Origin: an uncultured Aquimarina sp.
Lineage (GTDB): Bacteria > Bacteroidota > Bacteroidia > Flavobacteriales > Flavobacteriaceae
Length of the DNA: 50,908 bases
NCBI GenBank assembly: GCA_947495425.1
Contig: CANLYR010000034.1
Span: 1-50,908, forward strand
Reading direction: 5' to 3'
The notes under the pieces are model-generated. The model saw only the letters and a program-made list of their open reading frames with translations, was not told the DNA's origin and searched no databases. Positions within the stretch are counted from its first letter, which is position 1, and each line of letters begins with the position of its first letter. Shown piece after piece: positions 24,880-33,049 of the stretch. The position numbers and the translations under genes are program-made.

Positions 24880-25809
24880 ATGAAAGTTTTAATTACTGGT
24901 GCCACAGGGCTTATAGGACAAGAAATAGTAACCTTATGTCATAAAGCTAATATTGATGTGAATTATCTTACAACCAGTAAAAATAAGTTGCGTAGTGATC
25001 CTAATTATACAGGATTTTTCTGGGACCCTAACCGTAATGAGATTGATGTGAAATGTTTTGAAGATGTATCGGTTATTATCAACCTTGTTGGTGCTACAGT
25101 TGCAAAACGCTGGACATCCTCTTACAAAAAAGAAATCCTCAGAAGTAGAACACAGACAGCCAACCTACTTGTCGAATCCTTACAAAAAACAAAACACTCC
25201 ATTAGACATATTGTTTCAGCTAGTGCCATAGGAATTTACCCTGATTCTTTTCAGAAGTATTATACAGAAGATTCTCCTGAGCGTGATACTGGTTTTTTGG
25301 GAGAAGTCGTTACAAAATGGGAAGATGCAGTTCTTCAATTTAAAACCATAGGAATCGATGTGAGTATATTACGTATAGGACTCGTATTATCACAAAAAGG
25401 CGGAGCATATCCAAAAATATCAAAACCTGTAAAGTATGGTGTCGGTGCTATTTTTGGAAGCGGCAATCAATGGCAGAGTTGGATACATGTTCAGGATTTA
25501 GCCAGCATGTTTATGTTCGTAATGAATGAAGAGCTGATAGGAGTTTTTAATGCAGTTGCGCCTAATCCGGTTTCTAATGAAAAAATGACACGGGTACTGG
25601 CTGAAAAATTCAATAAAAAGATCATACTTCCCAATATTCCAAAAGTTGTGATGATGCTACTTCTGGGTGAGATGCATAGCATCTTGTTTTCTAGTCAACG
25701 CGTCAGTAATGCAAAAATTTTGGAGACAGGATTTAAGTTTGATTATGAAAACATTGTTTCTGCAATAGATGACCTTGTTCCTAATGAAGCTATAGCTAAA
25801 TCAACATAA
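24880..25809 (+). CDS. TIGR01777 family NAD-dependent epimerase/dehydratase-like protein
   Basis: A 309-residue extended short-chain dehydrogenase fold. The nucleotide-binding motif MKVLITGATGLIGQEIV is at the start, the family marker INLVGATVAKRWTSSYKKEILRSR at about 64-87, SASAIGIYP with the catalytic serine, then GEVVTKWEDAVLQF and a C-terminal DUF1731-like part (LPNIPKVVMMLLLGEMHSILFSSQRVSNAKILETGF). The YfcH/TIGR01777 family is often called a sugar epimerase, but its true reaction is unknown. It is monocistronic and has its own ATG. Confidence 0.9.
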   Translation: MKVLITGATGLIGQEIVTLCHKANIDVNYLTTSKNKLRSDPNYTGFFWDPNRNEIDVKCFEDVSVIINLVGATVAKRWTSSYKKEILRSRTQTANLLVESLQKTKHSIRHIVSASAIGIYPDSFQKYYTEDSPERDTGFLGEVVTKWEDAVLQFKTIGIDVSILRIGLVLSQKGGAYPKISKPVKYGVGAIFGSGNQWQSWIHVQDLASMFMFVMNEELIGVFNAVAPNPVSNEKMTRVLAEKFNKKIILPNIPKVVMMLLLGEMHSILFSSQRVSNAKILETGFKFDYENIVSAIDDLVPNEAIAKST

Positions 25810-25829
25810 AATAACATTAACCTCTTAAG

Positions 25830-25910
25830 CAAAAAACCAAATTTCGTCCTTAAAAATTAGTACCGTAGCTAAGCTATGCCTAAAATTTTTAAGTTGAACT
25901 TTGCTTTTTG
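25830..25910. repeat. foldback intergenic repeat
   Basis: An 81-base imperfect inverted repeat. CTTAAAAATT and AATTTTTAAG pair perfectly, TAGCT and AGCTA pair at the tip, and the outer arms (CAAAAAACCAAATTTCGTC against the reverse complement CAAAAAGCAAAGTTCAA) extend the helix. The centre resembles the core of the MITE-like element at 40118 (AATTTTAG, GCATAGC and CGGT or ACCG blocks). It lies between the epimerase gene and the shared terminator. Confidence 0.6.
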
Positions 25911-25956
25911 TCTTTTAAAATCTTTTATGCCATTTCATATCGATTTGTTCATATAC

Positions 25957-25993
25957 AAAAAAACCGATGGTTTGTAAAAACCATCGGTTTTAA
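25957..25993. terminator. bidirectional terminator between epimerase and yceI-like genes
   Basis: AAAACCGATGGTTT pairs with AAACCATCGGTTTT around GTAA; A- and T-runs flank both sides. Confidence 0.88.
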
Positions 25994-26012
25994 AACTATA
26001 TCCTTAAAGTAA

Positions 26013-26684
26013 TTAAGCTTTATTAGCCTTTATACTTATTTTTAATTCTATTTCATCATTGATAAACTTATCTCCCAAATTTTCGAAAACAGATTTAGAA
26101 CCATAATTAACGCCCCATACTGTGCGGTCGATAGTGAAAACTTCAGTATTCAAAGTCATAACATCGCCATTTACAGCAGTAGATACCGGAAATGAAATAT
26201 TTTTAGTTGTACCTTTTAAGGTTAAATTTCCTTCTAAATGTGTTTTTCCTTCTTTTTCATTAATACCAGTCACCTCAAAAGTGGCAGTTGGGTATTTAGC
26301 TACGTTAAAGAAATGATCTTCTTTATTTTCGCCTTCACCTTTCAGATGACCTTCAAGAGATGCTTTCTTATCACCTTCCAGATCAGTCACAACTATAGAA
26401 GACATATCGATAGTGAATGCTCCATTTTGAATATTTCCATTCTCAACGGTCACTTCACCATTACTCAGGTTTAGTGTTCCAGTATGCTTTTCGGTAGGTT
26501 TAAGACCAGCCCACTCAATGATACTGCTTGCAGGATCTACTTTATAAGTAACTGCAGTTACAGGAGCTTCTTTTACTTCTTCGGCAGCAACAGCATCCGT
26601 TTGATTCTTTTTTTCGCCTTTACAAGAAAAAGCAGCAACAATAAGTGCCGTTATCGCTAGTGTATTGATAAATTTAGTTTTCAT
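26013..26684 (-). CDS. YceI family lipoprotein
   Basis: A 223-residue lipoprotein (LIVAAFSCKGEKK, cysteine about 21) with a low-complexity acidic linker, then a YceI lipocalin-like barrel (about residues 48-220): YKVDPASSIIEWAGLKPTEKHTGTLNL, FTIDMSSIVVTDLEG, KEDHFFNVAKYPTATFEVTGI, GNLTLKGTTKNISFPV and DRTVWGVNYGSKSVFENLGDKFINDEIELKI. All the family signatures are present. YceI proteins bind isoprenoid or other amphipathic ligands. Monocistronic, with a strong terminator shared with the epimerase gene. Confidence 0.93.
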   Translation of the reverse strand: MKTKFINTLAITALIVAAFSCKGEKKNQTDAVAAEEVKEAPVTAVTYKVDPASSIIEWAGLKPTEKHTGTLNLSNGEVTVENGNIQNGAFTIDMSSIVVTDLEGDKKASLEGHLKGEGENKEDHFFNVAKYPTATFEVTGINEKEGKTHLEGNLTLKGTTKNISFPVSTAVNGDVMTLNTEVFTIDRTVWGVNYGSKSVFENLGDKFINDEIELKISIKANKA

Positions 26685-26766
26685 AAAAATTTTATTAGGT
26701 TAAAACGGCAATAAAATTATTTTTTTATCAACGAAAGACTCTTAAATATATACTAAAATATTCCTG

Positions 26767-26805
26767 TGACATTATGACATTAATTCAAAAATGGCAGTAC
26801 TTTTG
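26767..26805 (+). promoter_or_regulatory. grpE promoter region with direct repeat
   Basis: A perfect -7 box TACTTTTG is at 26798-26805, 38 bases before the grpE start. Immediately upstream TGACATTA occurs twice in tandem (26767-26774 and 26775-26782), covering the -33 region. The repeat could be a binding site for a heat-shock regulator or an alternative sigma factor. No CIRCE element is seen. Confidence 0.45.
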
Positions 26806-26843
26806 CAATCTGAAATTAAAAACTTATAAAAGGTACATGTTAC

Positions 26844-27386
26844 ATGAGTAAGAAAAATAAAAATACTGAGGATGTAAAAGATCAAGTAGAAGAAGTGCTT
26901 GATTCACCTGTCGAAGAGACAGAAACTAAAGAAGTAGATGTAGAAACTCAGCTCAAAGAGGATCTTGAAAAAGAAAAAGACAAGTTTTTAAGACTTTTTG
27001 CAGAGTTCGAAAATTATAAAAAGCGTACTTCAAAAGAGCGTGTAGAATTATTTAAAACAGCAAGTCAGGATGTGATTCAATCCATGCTTCCCGTGTTAGA
27101 TGATTTTGATCGTGCATCAAAAGAAATAGAAAAATCGGAAGATAAAGACCTGATCAAAGGAGTAGAACTTATTCATAACAAGTTAAAAGAAACTCTAAAA
27201 AATAAGGGATTGTCTGAAGTAGAAGTTGCAGCGGGTGATGTTTTTAATGCAGATGATCACGAGGCTATAACTCAGATTCCTGCACCAAGCGATGATCTAA
27301 AAGGTAAGATTGTTGATGTTATAGAAAAAGGGTATAAACTTGGTGATAAAGTAATTCGTTTTCCCAAGGTAGTGACAGGTCAATAA
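26844..27386 (+). CDS. grpE: nucleotide exchange factor GrpE
   Basis: A 180-residue DnaK cochaperone that releases ADP. The N-terminal 40 residues are charged and disordered; residues about 40-95 form the long coiled coil (LEKEKDKFLRLFAEFENYKKRTSKERVEL), followed by the four-helix and beta-wing region with ASQDVIQSMLPVLDDFDRA and the C-terminal signature VFNADDHEAITQIPAPSDDLKGKIVDVIEKGY. Length is typical. dnaJ follows after 115 bases in the same direction, the usual chaperone pair; dnaK is not in the window. Confidence 0.96.
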   Translation: MSKKNKNTEDVKDQVEEVLDSPVEETETKEVDVETQLKEDLEKEKDKFLRLFAEFENYKKRTSKERVELFKTASQDVIQSMLPVLDDFDRASKEIEKSEDKDLIKGVELIHNKLKETLKNKGLSEVEVAAGDVFNADDHEAITQIPAPSDDLKGKIVDVIEKGYKLGDKVIRFPKVVTGQ

Positions 27387-27501
27387 GAATATGAAATAAG
27401 CCGTAATGGTTTAGTTTATGATACGTTACTATTATTTGGCAAATTCTATTTTAGTACTTAGTATGTCGAAGTATGACAACTAAAAAGTAATTAAATAACA
27501 G

Positions 27502-28614
27502 ATGAAAGAAGATTTTTACGAGATATTAGGGGTAAGCAAGAATGCTACAACTGCCGAAATCAAGAAAGCATATCGCAAGAAAGCTATTGAATATCATCCT
27601 GATAAAAATCCAGGAGATAAAACTGCCGAAGAAAAGTTTAAAAAAGCAGCAGAAGCTTATGAGATCTTAAGTGATCCCGATAAGAAAGCTCGTTATGATC
27701 AATATGGTCATCAGGCATTCGAAGGTGGTGGCTTTGGCGGTGGTGGCGGTATGAATATGGATGATATATTCAGTCAGTTTGGAGATATCTTTGGTGGCGG
27801 AGGCTTTGGCGGTTTTGGAGGCTTTGGCGGTGGCGGTAGACAAGGCCGTGCTAAAGGTAGTAATCTACGTATTAGGGTAAAGCTTACCTTAGAAGAGATT
27901 GCCAATGGTGTAGAAAAGAAAATCAAAGTAAAGCGTAAAATACAAGCACCAGGGACTACCTATAAAACATGCCCAACATGTAATGGAACCGGTCAGGTAA
28001 CTAGAGTTACTAATACTATTTTAGGAAGAATGCAAACCGCTACGGCTTGTACAACATGTGGAGGTACCGGGCAAAGTATTGATTATAAACCTGCAGGAGC
28101 AGATGCTCAAGGTTTGAAGGTTGAAGAAGAAACTGTAAGTATAAAAATTCCTGCTGGAGTTGAAGAGGGGATGCAACTTAAAGTATCCGGTAAAGGTAAT
28201 GAAGCTCCTGGTAATGGTATTGCTGGAGATCTTTTGGTTGCTATAGAAGAACATGAACACTCTTATTTGCAACGCGAAGGGAATAACTTACATTATGATC
28301 TGTATATAAGTTTTTCTGAAGCGGCTTTGGGCGCTTCAAGAGAAATTGATACAGTATCTGGCAAAGTGCGCATCAAAATAGAAGAAGGTGTGCAAAGTGG
28401 TAAAATCTTAAGATTAAGAGGTAAAGGTATTCCTAGTCTCAATGGTTATGGAAAAGGAGATTTATTAGTACATGTAAATGTATGGACCCCAAAAACATTG
28501 AATAAAGAACAACGAGAATTCTTTGAAAAAATGGCAGTAGATGAGCATTTTAGGCCTAATCCTGATAGTGGAGAAAAGTCATTTTTTGAAAAAGTAAAAG
28601 ATATGTTTTCATAG
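27502..28614 (+). CDS. dnaJ: chaperone DnaJ with reduced zinc-binding domain
   Basis: A 370-residue Hsp40. The J domain (1-70) has the HPD motif in EYHPDKNPGD, followed by a Gly/Phe-rich linker (about 75-115), a zinc-binding segment, the client-binding beta domains and a dimerisation tail. Only two CxxCxGxG repeats are present (CPTCNGTG and CTTCGGTG); they correspond to motifs 2 and 3 of the usual four. The replaced flanks read KRKIQAPGTTYKT and YKPAGADAQG. One zinc site (motifs 2+3) is therefore likely and the other (1+4) is missing. Two terminators in tandem follow the gene. Confidence 0.95.
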   Translation: MKEDFYEILGVSKNATTAEIKKAYRKKAIEYHPDKNPGDKTAEEKFKKAAEAYEILSDPDKKARYDQYGHQAFEGGGFGGGGGMNMDDIFSQFGDIFGGGGFGGFGGFGGGGRQGRAKGSNLRIRVKLTLEEIANGVEKKIKVKRKIQAPGTTYKTCPTCNGTGQVTRVTNTILGRMQTATACTTCGGTGQSIDYKPAGADAQGLKVEEETVSIKIPAGVEEGMQLKVSGKGNEAPGNGIAGDLLVAIEEHEHSYLQREGNNLHYDLYISFSEAALGASREIDTVSGKVRIKIEEGVQSGKILRLRGKGIPSLNGYGKGDLLVHVNVWTPKTLNKEQREFFEKMAVDEHFRPNPDSGEKSFFEKVKDMFS

Positions 28615-28693
28615 ATAAGATATGAGCTTTCTAGCTTTTGGAATCCTTACTTTTTATTCAGGTATGATTAGGAAAAATTCGTATATTTGAAAC

Positions 28694-28720
28694 ATCACTA
28701 GTTTATCTAGTGATATTTTT
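28694..28720 (+). terminator. first terminator after dnaJ
   Basis: ATCACTAG pairs perfectly with CTAGTGAT around TTTAT, followed by ATTTTTCTTTTT. It lies 80 bases after the dnaJ stop. Confidence 0.82.
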
Positions 28721-28741
28721 CTTTTTCATAGCAATTTTTTT

Positions 28742-28781
28742 CCCATCCTTAATACTTGTATTCAGGGTGGGTTTTGTTTTT
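28742..28781 (+). terminator. second terminator after dnaJ
   Basis: CCCATCCT pairs with AGGGTGGG (one G-T wobble), with an inner AATAC/GTATT helix, then TTTTGTTTTT. It backs up the first terminator. The remaining bases to 28991 contain no gene that I can support. Confidence 0.82.
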
Positions 28782-28991
28782 ATAACTTTTTATTTTTAAA
28801 AGTAGTCGTATGAACCATGGTGCATTTTGTAAGAAATCTTAAAGGTAAAGATCAATTTGAAGGATTTTTTAGAATACACAGCGCGTCTTTACAAGATAAT
28901 TTCTATTATTATTAGAACTTAATTAGTAAAAGTTTTTAACTTTTTGTATCATTCGGAATATATATAAACTACAACAATATTTATACAATTT

Positions 28992-29921
28992 ATGGCTAAT
29001 CTTTTAGAGGTGCGGCAAGCCACAAAACGATTTGGTAACTTTACTGCATTACAGGATGTTTCTATTAAAGTGCCAGAAGGTAGCATTTTTGGGTTGCTAG
29101 GGCCTAATGGAGCTGGTAAAACCACATTAATAAGAATTATAAACCAAATCACATTACCAGACGAAGGGAGTATATATCTGGATAATGAATTATTGAAACC
29201 AGAACACATCAAAGATATTGGATACCTACCTGAAGAACGAGGTTTATATAAATCTATGAAAGTAGGTGAACAGGCCTTGTATCTGGCACAGCTTAAAGGT
29301 CTTAGTAAAAAAGAAGCCAAAAAACGCCTGAGATATTGGTTCGAAAAATTTGATATTACACATTGGTGGAACAAAAAAATACAAGAATTATCAAAGGGGA
29401 TGGCACAAAAAGTGCAATTTATTGTGACTGTATTGCATAAGCCTAAACTTTTGATATTTGATGAGCCTTTTAGCGGATTTGACCCCATAAACGCTAATGT
29501 TATCAAAGATGAAATCCTTAAACTGCGTGATGAAGGTGCTACAGTCATTTTTTCAACCCATCGTATGGAGAGCGTAGAAGAACTCTGTGACCATATCGCA
29601 TTAATCAATAAGTCAAAAAAAATATTAGATGGTAAATTATCTGATATCAAAAGAGCATATAAATCAAATACGTTTGAAGTAGGGCTTTTGACAGAAAATA
29701 ATCATGGTCTATACACTTCGATTAGTGAAAAATTTAAAGTTTCGCCTGCAGATTTTAAAACTATAGACGACCAATTAAAAATAAAAATAACTTTAGATCA
29801 AGATGAATCATCCAACGTATTGTTATCCTATTTGTCAGAAAAAGCCCAGATAATGCGATTTAATGAAGTCATACCTGGAGTAAATGAAATATTCATTAAA
29901 ACTATTACTGCAAATGAGTAA
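28992..29921 (+). CDS. ABC transporter ATP-binding protein
   Basis: A 309-residue ATPase of an ABC-2 type exporter. Walker A GPNGAGKTT is at about residues 37-45, the Q-loop in IINQITLPDEG, the signature ELSKGMAQKVQF, Walker B KLLIFDEPFSGFDP and the switch histidine STHRMESVEELCDHIALI. The C-terminal 90 residues are an accessory domain (DUF4162-like). The gene overlaps the permease start by eight bases. The pair resembles Na+ exporter/YhaP-type systems (NatAB-like), but the transported substrate is not evident. It heads an operon reaching to 34212. Confidence 0.92.
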   Translation: MANLLEVRQATKRFGNFTALQDVSIKVPEGSIFGLLGPNGAGKTTLIRIINQITLPDEGSIYLDNELLKPEHIKDIGYLPEERGLYKSMKVGEQALYLAQLKGLSKKEAKKRLRYWFEKFDITHWWNKKIQELSKGMAQKVQFIVTVLHKPKLLIFDEPFSGFDPINANVIKDEILKLRDEGATVIFSTHRMESVEELCDHIALINKSKKILDGKLSDIKRAYKSNTFEVGLLTENNHGLYTSISEKFKVSPADFKTIDDQLKIKITLDQDESSNVLLSYLSEKAQIMRFNEVIPGVNEIFIKTITANE

Positions 29922-31212
29922 CCTAAAGTTAATTATCAAAAGAGAATTTATTGCTCGTGTGCGTAACAAAACATTTGTAGTAATGACATTTTTAAGCCCA
30001 TTGATTTTAGTAGCAATGGTAGGATTAATCACATGGCTATCAACATTAAATAATGATGAAGTTCGTGAGATTGCTTTCTTTGATGAGACAGGTTTGTTTA
30101 CTACAGATTTTAAAAGTTCTGACAACATCAGCTATATAAATTATAGTGGCCTAACACTAAATGACGCCAAAGATTCTGTAGTAATTAATAACCTTTATGG
30201 TCTGCTGTATATCCCCAAAAAGCAGTCGAGTAGAGAACTAGCACAGTCGATACAATTTTATGCAGATGAAGCACCTAATATCTCTATTGTGAATGCCATA
30301 GAAGATGTTATTGCAGGTAAATTAACAAATCAAAATTTCAAAAAAAGAGGGTTTGACCTTAATGCAATAGAAAACTCTAAAGCCGAAGTAACTATTCAGA
30401 TTGAAAATTTTTCTGGTGAAAAGACCTCAAAAATGTCAAGTTATGTTAAGATGTTCTTCGGAGGAGCGGCTGGGTATCTTCTTATGATGTTTATTATCAT
30501 CTATGGTAATATGGTGATGCGCTCTGTAATAGAAGAAAAAGCAAACCGAATTATAGAAATCATTATTTCTTCAGTAAAACCTTTACAATTGATGATGGGT
30601 AAAATCTTAGGAACTTCATTTGCAGGAATTCTTCAGTTTTTTATTTGGTTAATTCTGGGTAGTATCCTGTTGTTTATTGCGACTTCAATTTTAGGTGTTC
30701 CCACGCAACCTAGCAGTATAGAATCATCTTTAGCTTTACAAGAAAACAGCCAATTAGAATTACAATTAATATTACAAGATATATTAAAACTACCTTTAGC
30801 AACATTAGTACTATCATTTTTTGTGTATTTTATCGGAGGATACTTTTTGTATAGTTCAATCTATGCTGCCATTGGAGCAGCTGTAGATAGTGAAACAGAT
30901 TCTCAACAGTTTATGTTACCTATTATTTTACCACTAATGTTAGGAATTTATGTAGGATTCTTTTCTGTAATCGAAAACCCCCACGGTACAGTCGCTACAG
31001 TTTTTTCTATGATTCCCCTAACATCACCGATTGTAATGCTAATGCGTATTCCGTTTGGAGTAAATTGGTGGGAAGTTTTGACCTCAATGCTACTATTATT
31101 AGGTAGTATTATGGCGATTACATGGATGGCAGCAAAGATTTATAGAGTAGGTATTCTTATGTATGGTAAAAAACCAAGCTATAAAGAATTATTTAAATGG
31201 TTAAAATACTAG
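29914..31212 (+). CDS. ABC-2 type transporter permease
   Basis: A 432-residue membrane protein. One N-terminal helix (TFVVMTFLSPLILVAMVGLITWL) is followed by an extracytoplasmic domain of about 150 residues, then five C-terminal helices (LLMMFIIIYGNMVM, SFAGILQFFIWLILGSILLF, LVLSFFVYFIGGYFLYSS and so on). RVSRE-like EEKANRIIEIIISSVKPLQLMMGKILG is the signature of the NatB/ABC-2 group. I chose ATG 29914 (MSNLKLIIKREF), not an upstream codon inside the ATPase gene. It ends one base before the mechanosensitive channel start. Confidence 0.9.
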   Translation: MSNLKLIIKREFIARVRNKTFVVMTFLSPLILVAMVGLITWLSTLNNDEVREIAFFDETGLFTTDFKSSDNISYINYSGLTLNDAKDSVVINNLYGLLYIPKKQSSRELAQSIQFYADEAPNISIVNAIEDVIAGKLTNQNFKKRGFDLNAIENSKAEVTIQIENFSGEKTSKMSSYVKMFFGGAAGYLLMMFIIIYGNMVMRSVIEEKANRIIEIIISSVKPLQLMMGKILGTSFAGILQFFIWLILGSILLFIATSILGVPTQPSSIESSLALQENSQLELQLILQDILKLPLATLVLSFFVYFIGGYFLYSSIYAAIGAAVDSETDSQQFMLPIILPLMLGIYVGFFSVIENPHGTVATVFSMIPLTSPIVMLMRIPFGVNWWEVLTSMLLLLGSIMAITWMAAKIYRVGILMYGKKPSYKELFKWLKY

Positions 31213-31213
31213 T

Positions 31214-32125
31214 ATGATGATTCAGGAAGAAATTACAGATCAAGTAAAAGAAGTTATCCAAGAGGATATTTGGGGAGCTATCAAGGAATTTCTTGCCTAT
31301 GAGATTTTCCATTTTGGGTCTGATAAAAAACCGATCATTCTTACCGTTGGATTATTACTATTTGTGATTTTGGTATTTCTGATAACCACTACTTTCCTCA
31401 AACTAGCACACCGAGTAATCACAAGAAAACTTGAACATAACGATCAGGCAAAATTTGATTCGGTATACTCGTTTTCTAAATACTTTATCTATCTTATTGT
31501 TATCTTTTTTGCATTAGATGGGATTGGTTTTAATATTACCGCAATATTTGCGGCTTCTGCTGCACTATTGGTAGGTGTTGGTCTTGCTCTGGAGACATTT
31601 ATTCAGGATATACTCTCAGGCATATTTATTTTTATTGATAAAACTGTTCATGTTGGTGATATTATAGAGCTCGATGATAAGGTTGGTCGTGTTGAAGAAA
31701 TTAAACTTAGAACAACTCGAGCCGTTACTATAGATAATAAAGTATTGATAATTCCGAATCATATGTACTTAACTTCAACATTATATAACTGGACTCAGAA
31801 CGGGGCTGTAACAAGAGAATCAATAAGCGTTGGAGTAGCCTATGGGAGTGATACACAATTGGTAAAAGATTTATTAACCAAAGCTGCATTGTCTAATAAT
31901 AGTGTGTTAAGAGAACCAGCTCCATTAGTATTATTTACAGAATTTGCTGATAGTTCTCTTAATTTTAAGCTGGTGTTTACAATCGGAGATAGTTTTCAGG
32001 CAGCTATACCTAAGAGTGAAATCAGATTTGAAATTGATCGTTTGTTTAGAGCAAATAATATTAGTATTCCTTTTCCTCAACGAGTGGTTACTATGGTTAA
32101 AGAAAACGAAAACAGTGAGCAGTAA
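31214..32125 (+). CDS. MscS family mechanosensitive ion channel
   Basis: A 303-residue inner-membrane channel. Three membrane helices (LTVGLLLFVILVFLITTTFL, FIYLIVIFFALDGIGFNI and the pore helix IFAASAALLVGVGLALETFIQDILSGIFIF) precede the cytoplasmic beta domain (VHVGDIIELDDKVGRVEEIKLRTTRAVTIDNKVLIIPN) and an alpha/beta end. The glycine/alanine-rich pore helix is typical. It sits one base after the permease and 24 bases before the outer-membrane protein gene, so it should be cotranscribed. ATG occurs at 31214 and 31217. Confidence 0.93.
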   Translation: MMIQEEITDQVKEVIQEDIWGAIKEFLAYEIFHFGSDKKPIILTVGLLLFVILVFLITTTFLKLAHRVITRKLEHNDQAKFDSVYSFSKYFIYLIVIFFALDGIGFNITAIFAASAALLVGVGLALETFIQDILSGIFIFIDKTVHVGDIIELDDKVGRVEEIKLRTTRAVTIDNKVLIIPNHMYLTSTLYNWTQNGAVTRESISVGVAYGSDTQLVKDLLTKAALSNNSVLREPAPLVLFTEFADSSLNFKLVFTIGDSFQAAIPKSEIRFEIDRLFRANNISIPFPQRVVTMVKENENSEQ

Positions 32126-32149
32126 ACAAATAATACATAGGCCTCAAAG

Positions 32150-33049
32150 ATGAGAAAGAAGGATCTGATTTTGATATGCATATTGTATTGTGCTTTCTAT
32201 ACGATAAGATCCCAGGATACGAATTTGGCTAGAATAGATTATACATACATTCCGCAAGCTAATAGTGCGAATGCATACAGTCGATTTAGGATTTCTGCCA
32301 ATTACCCTATCAAAATAAATGATCGAGGAACATATCTGGTAATCTCTCCTCAATATAGATATAATAGTTTACAGATAGATGATGGATTGACAGTAGATGA
32401 CAAGGGGGATTTTAATGTTTTTCAGACTTTTGGTCTAGAACTAGGATATACATTTAAGATGAAAAATAATTGGCGTTTTGGAACCAAACTCGGTGTTGGT
32501 ATTTCGTCTAATTTTGTGAGCTCTGGTTTAGAAAGTGATGATTTTAGATATGTAGGATCGTTATTTTTTGTAAAGAGTTATAAAAATAAAAAAGCTCCAA
32601 AAACATCAAGATTAATAATAGGTTTGCGGTATGCAACACCAGCAAGTATTAATTTTCCATTACCGATTATTAATTATTACAAAAGATTTCACCCTAGTTG
32701 GTCATACGCTATAGGTACGCCAAAGACAAGTGTTAAACATTTCTTTAATGAAAAGAACACACTGCAGGCATTTATCGGTTTGGATCGTTTTTATGGTAAT
32801 CTGCAGAATAACAAATCCTTTGTCGATAAAAACGGAGCGCTTAAGATAGCAGAAAATGCTTCTATGCTCAACATTATTGGAGCATTGGGATATGAATATT
32901 ATTTTACGGAACACTTATTGTTTTATACGTATGCAGGATATACCATAAGTAATGAAATTCGTTTAAGAAATGGAGATCAGGAAAATGTCCTGAGTATTAA
33001 TGATAAAAATACATACTACTTACGTAGTGGAATTAAATTAAAAATATGA
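32150..33049 (+). CDS. DUF6268 family outer-membrane beta-barrel protein
   Basis: A 299-residue protein with a signal peptide (LILICILYCAFYTIRSQ, ending about residue 22). The remainder alternates amphipathic strands and turns: RFRISANYPIKI, YLVISPQYRYNSL, TFGLELGYTFKM, RFGTKLGVGISSNFVSS, LQAFIGLDRFYGNL, LLFYTYAGYTISNEIRLRNG, YYLRSGIKLKI. This matches what I recall as the DUF6268 barrel. It may be a porin or structural barrel; no enzymatic motif is visible. Its stop overlaps the next start (ATGA). Confidence 0.7.
   Translation: MRKKDLILICILYCAFYTIRSQDTNLARIDYTYIPQANSANAYSRFRISANYPIKINDRGTYLVISPQYRYNSLQIDDGLTVDDKGDFNVFQTFGLELGYTFKMKNNWRFGTKLGVGISSNFVSSGLESDDFRYVGSLFFVKSYKNKKAPKTSRLIIGLRYATPASINFPLPIINYYKRFHPSWSYAIGTPKTSVKHFFNEKNTLQAFIGLDRFYGNLQNNKSFVDKNGALKIAENASMLNIIGALGYEYYFTEHLLFYTYAGYTISNEIRLRNGDQENVLSINDKNTYYLRSGIKLKI

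Noticed and set aside
28949..29650. 233-residue minus-strand frame
   Set aside because: It lies opposite the ABC ATPase gene, whose Walker and signature motifs are intact; composition is typical of an antisense shadow.
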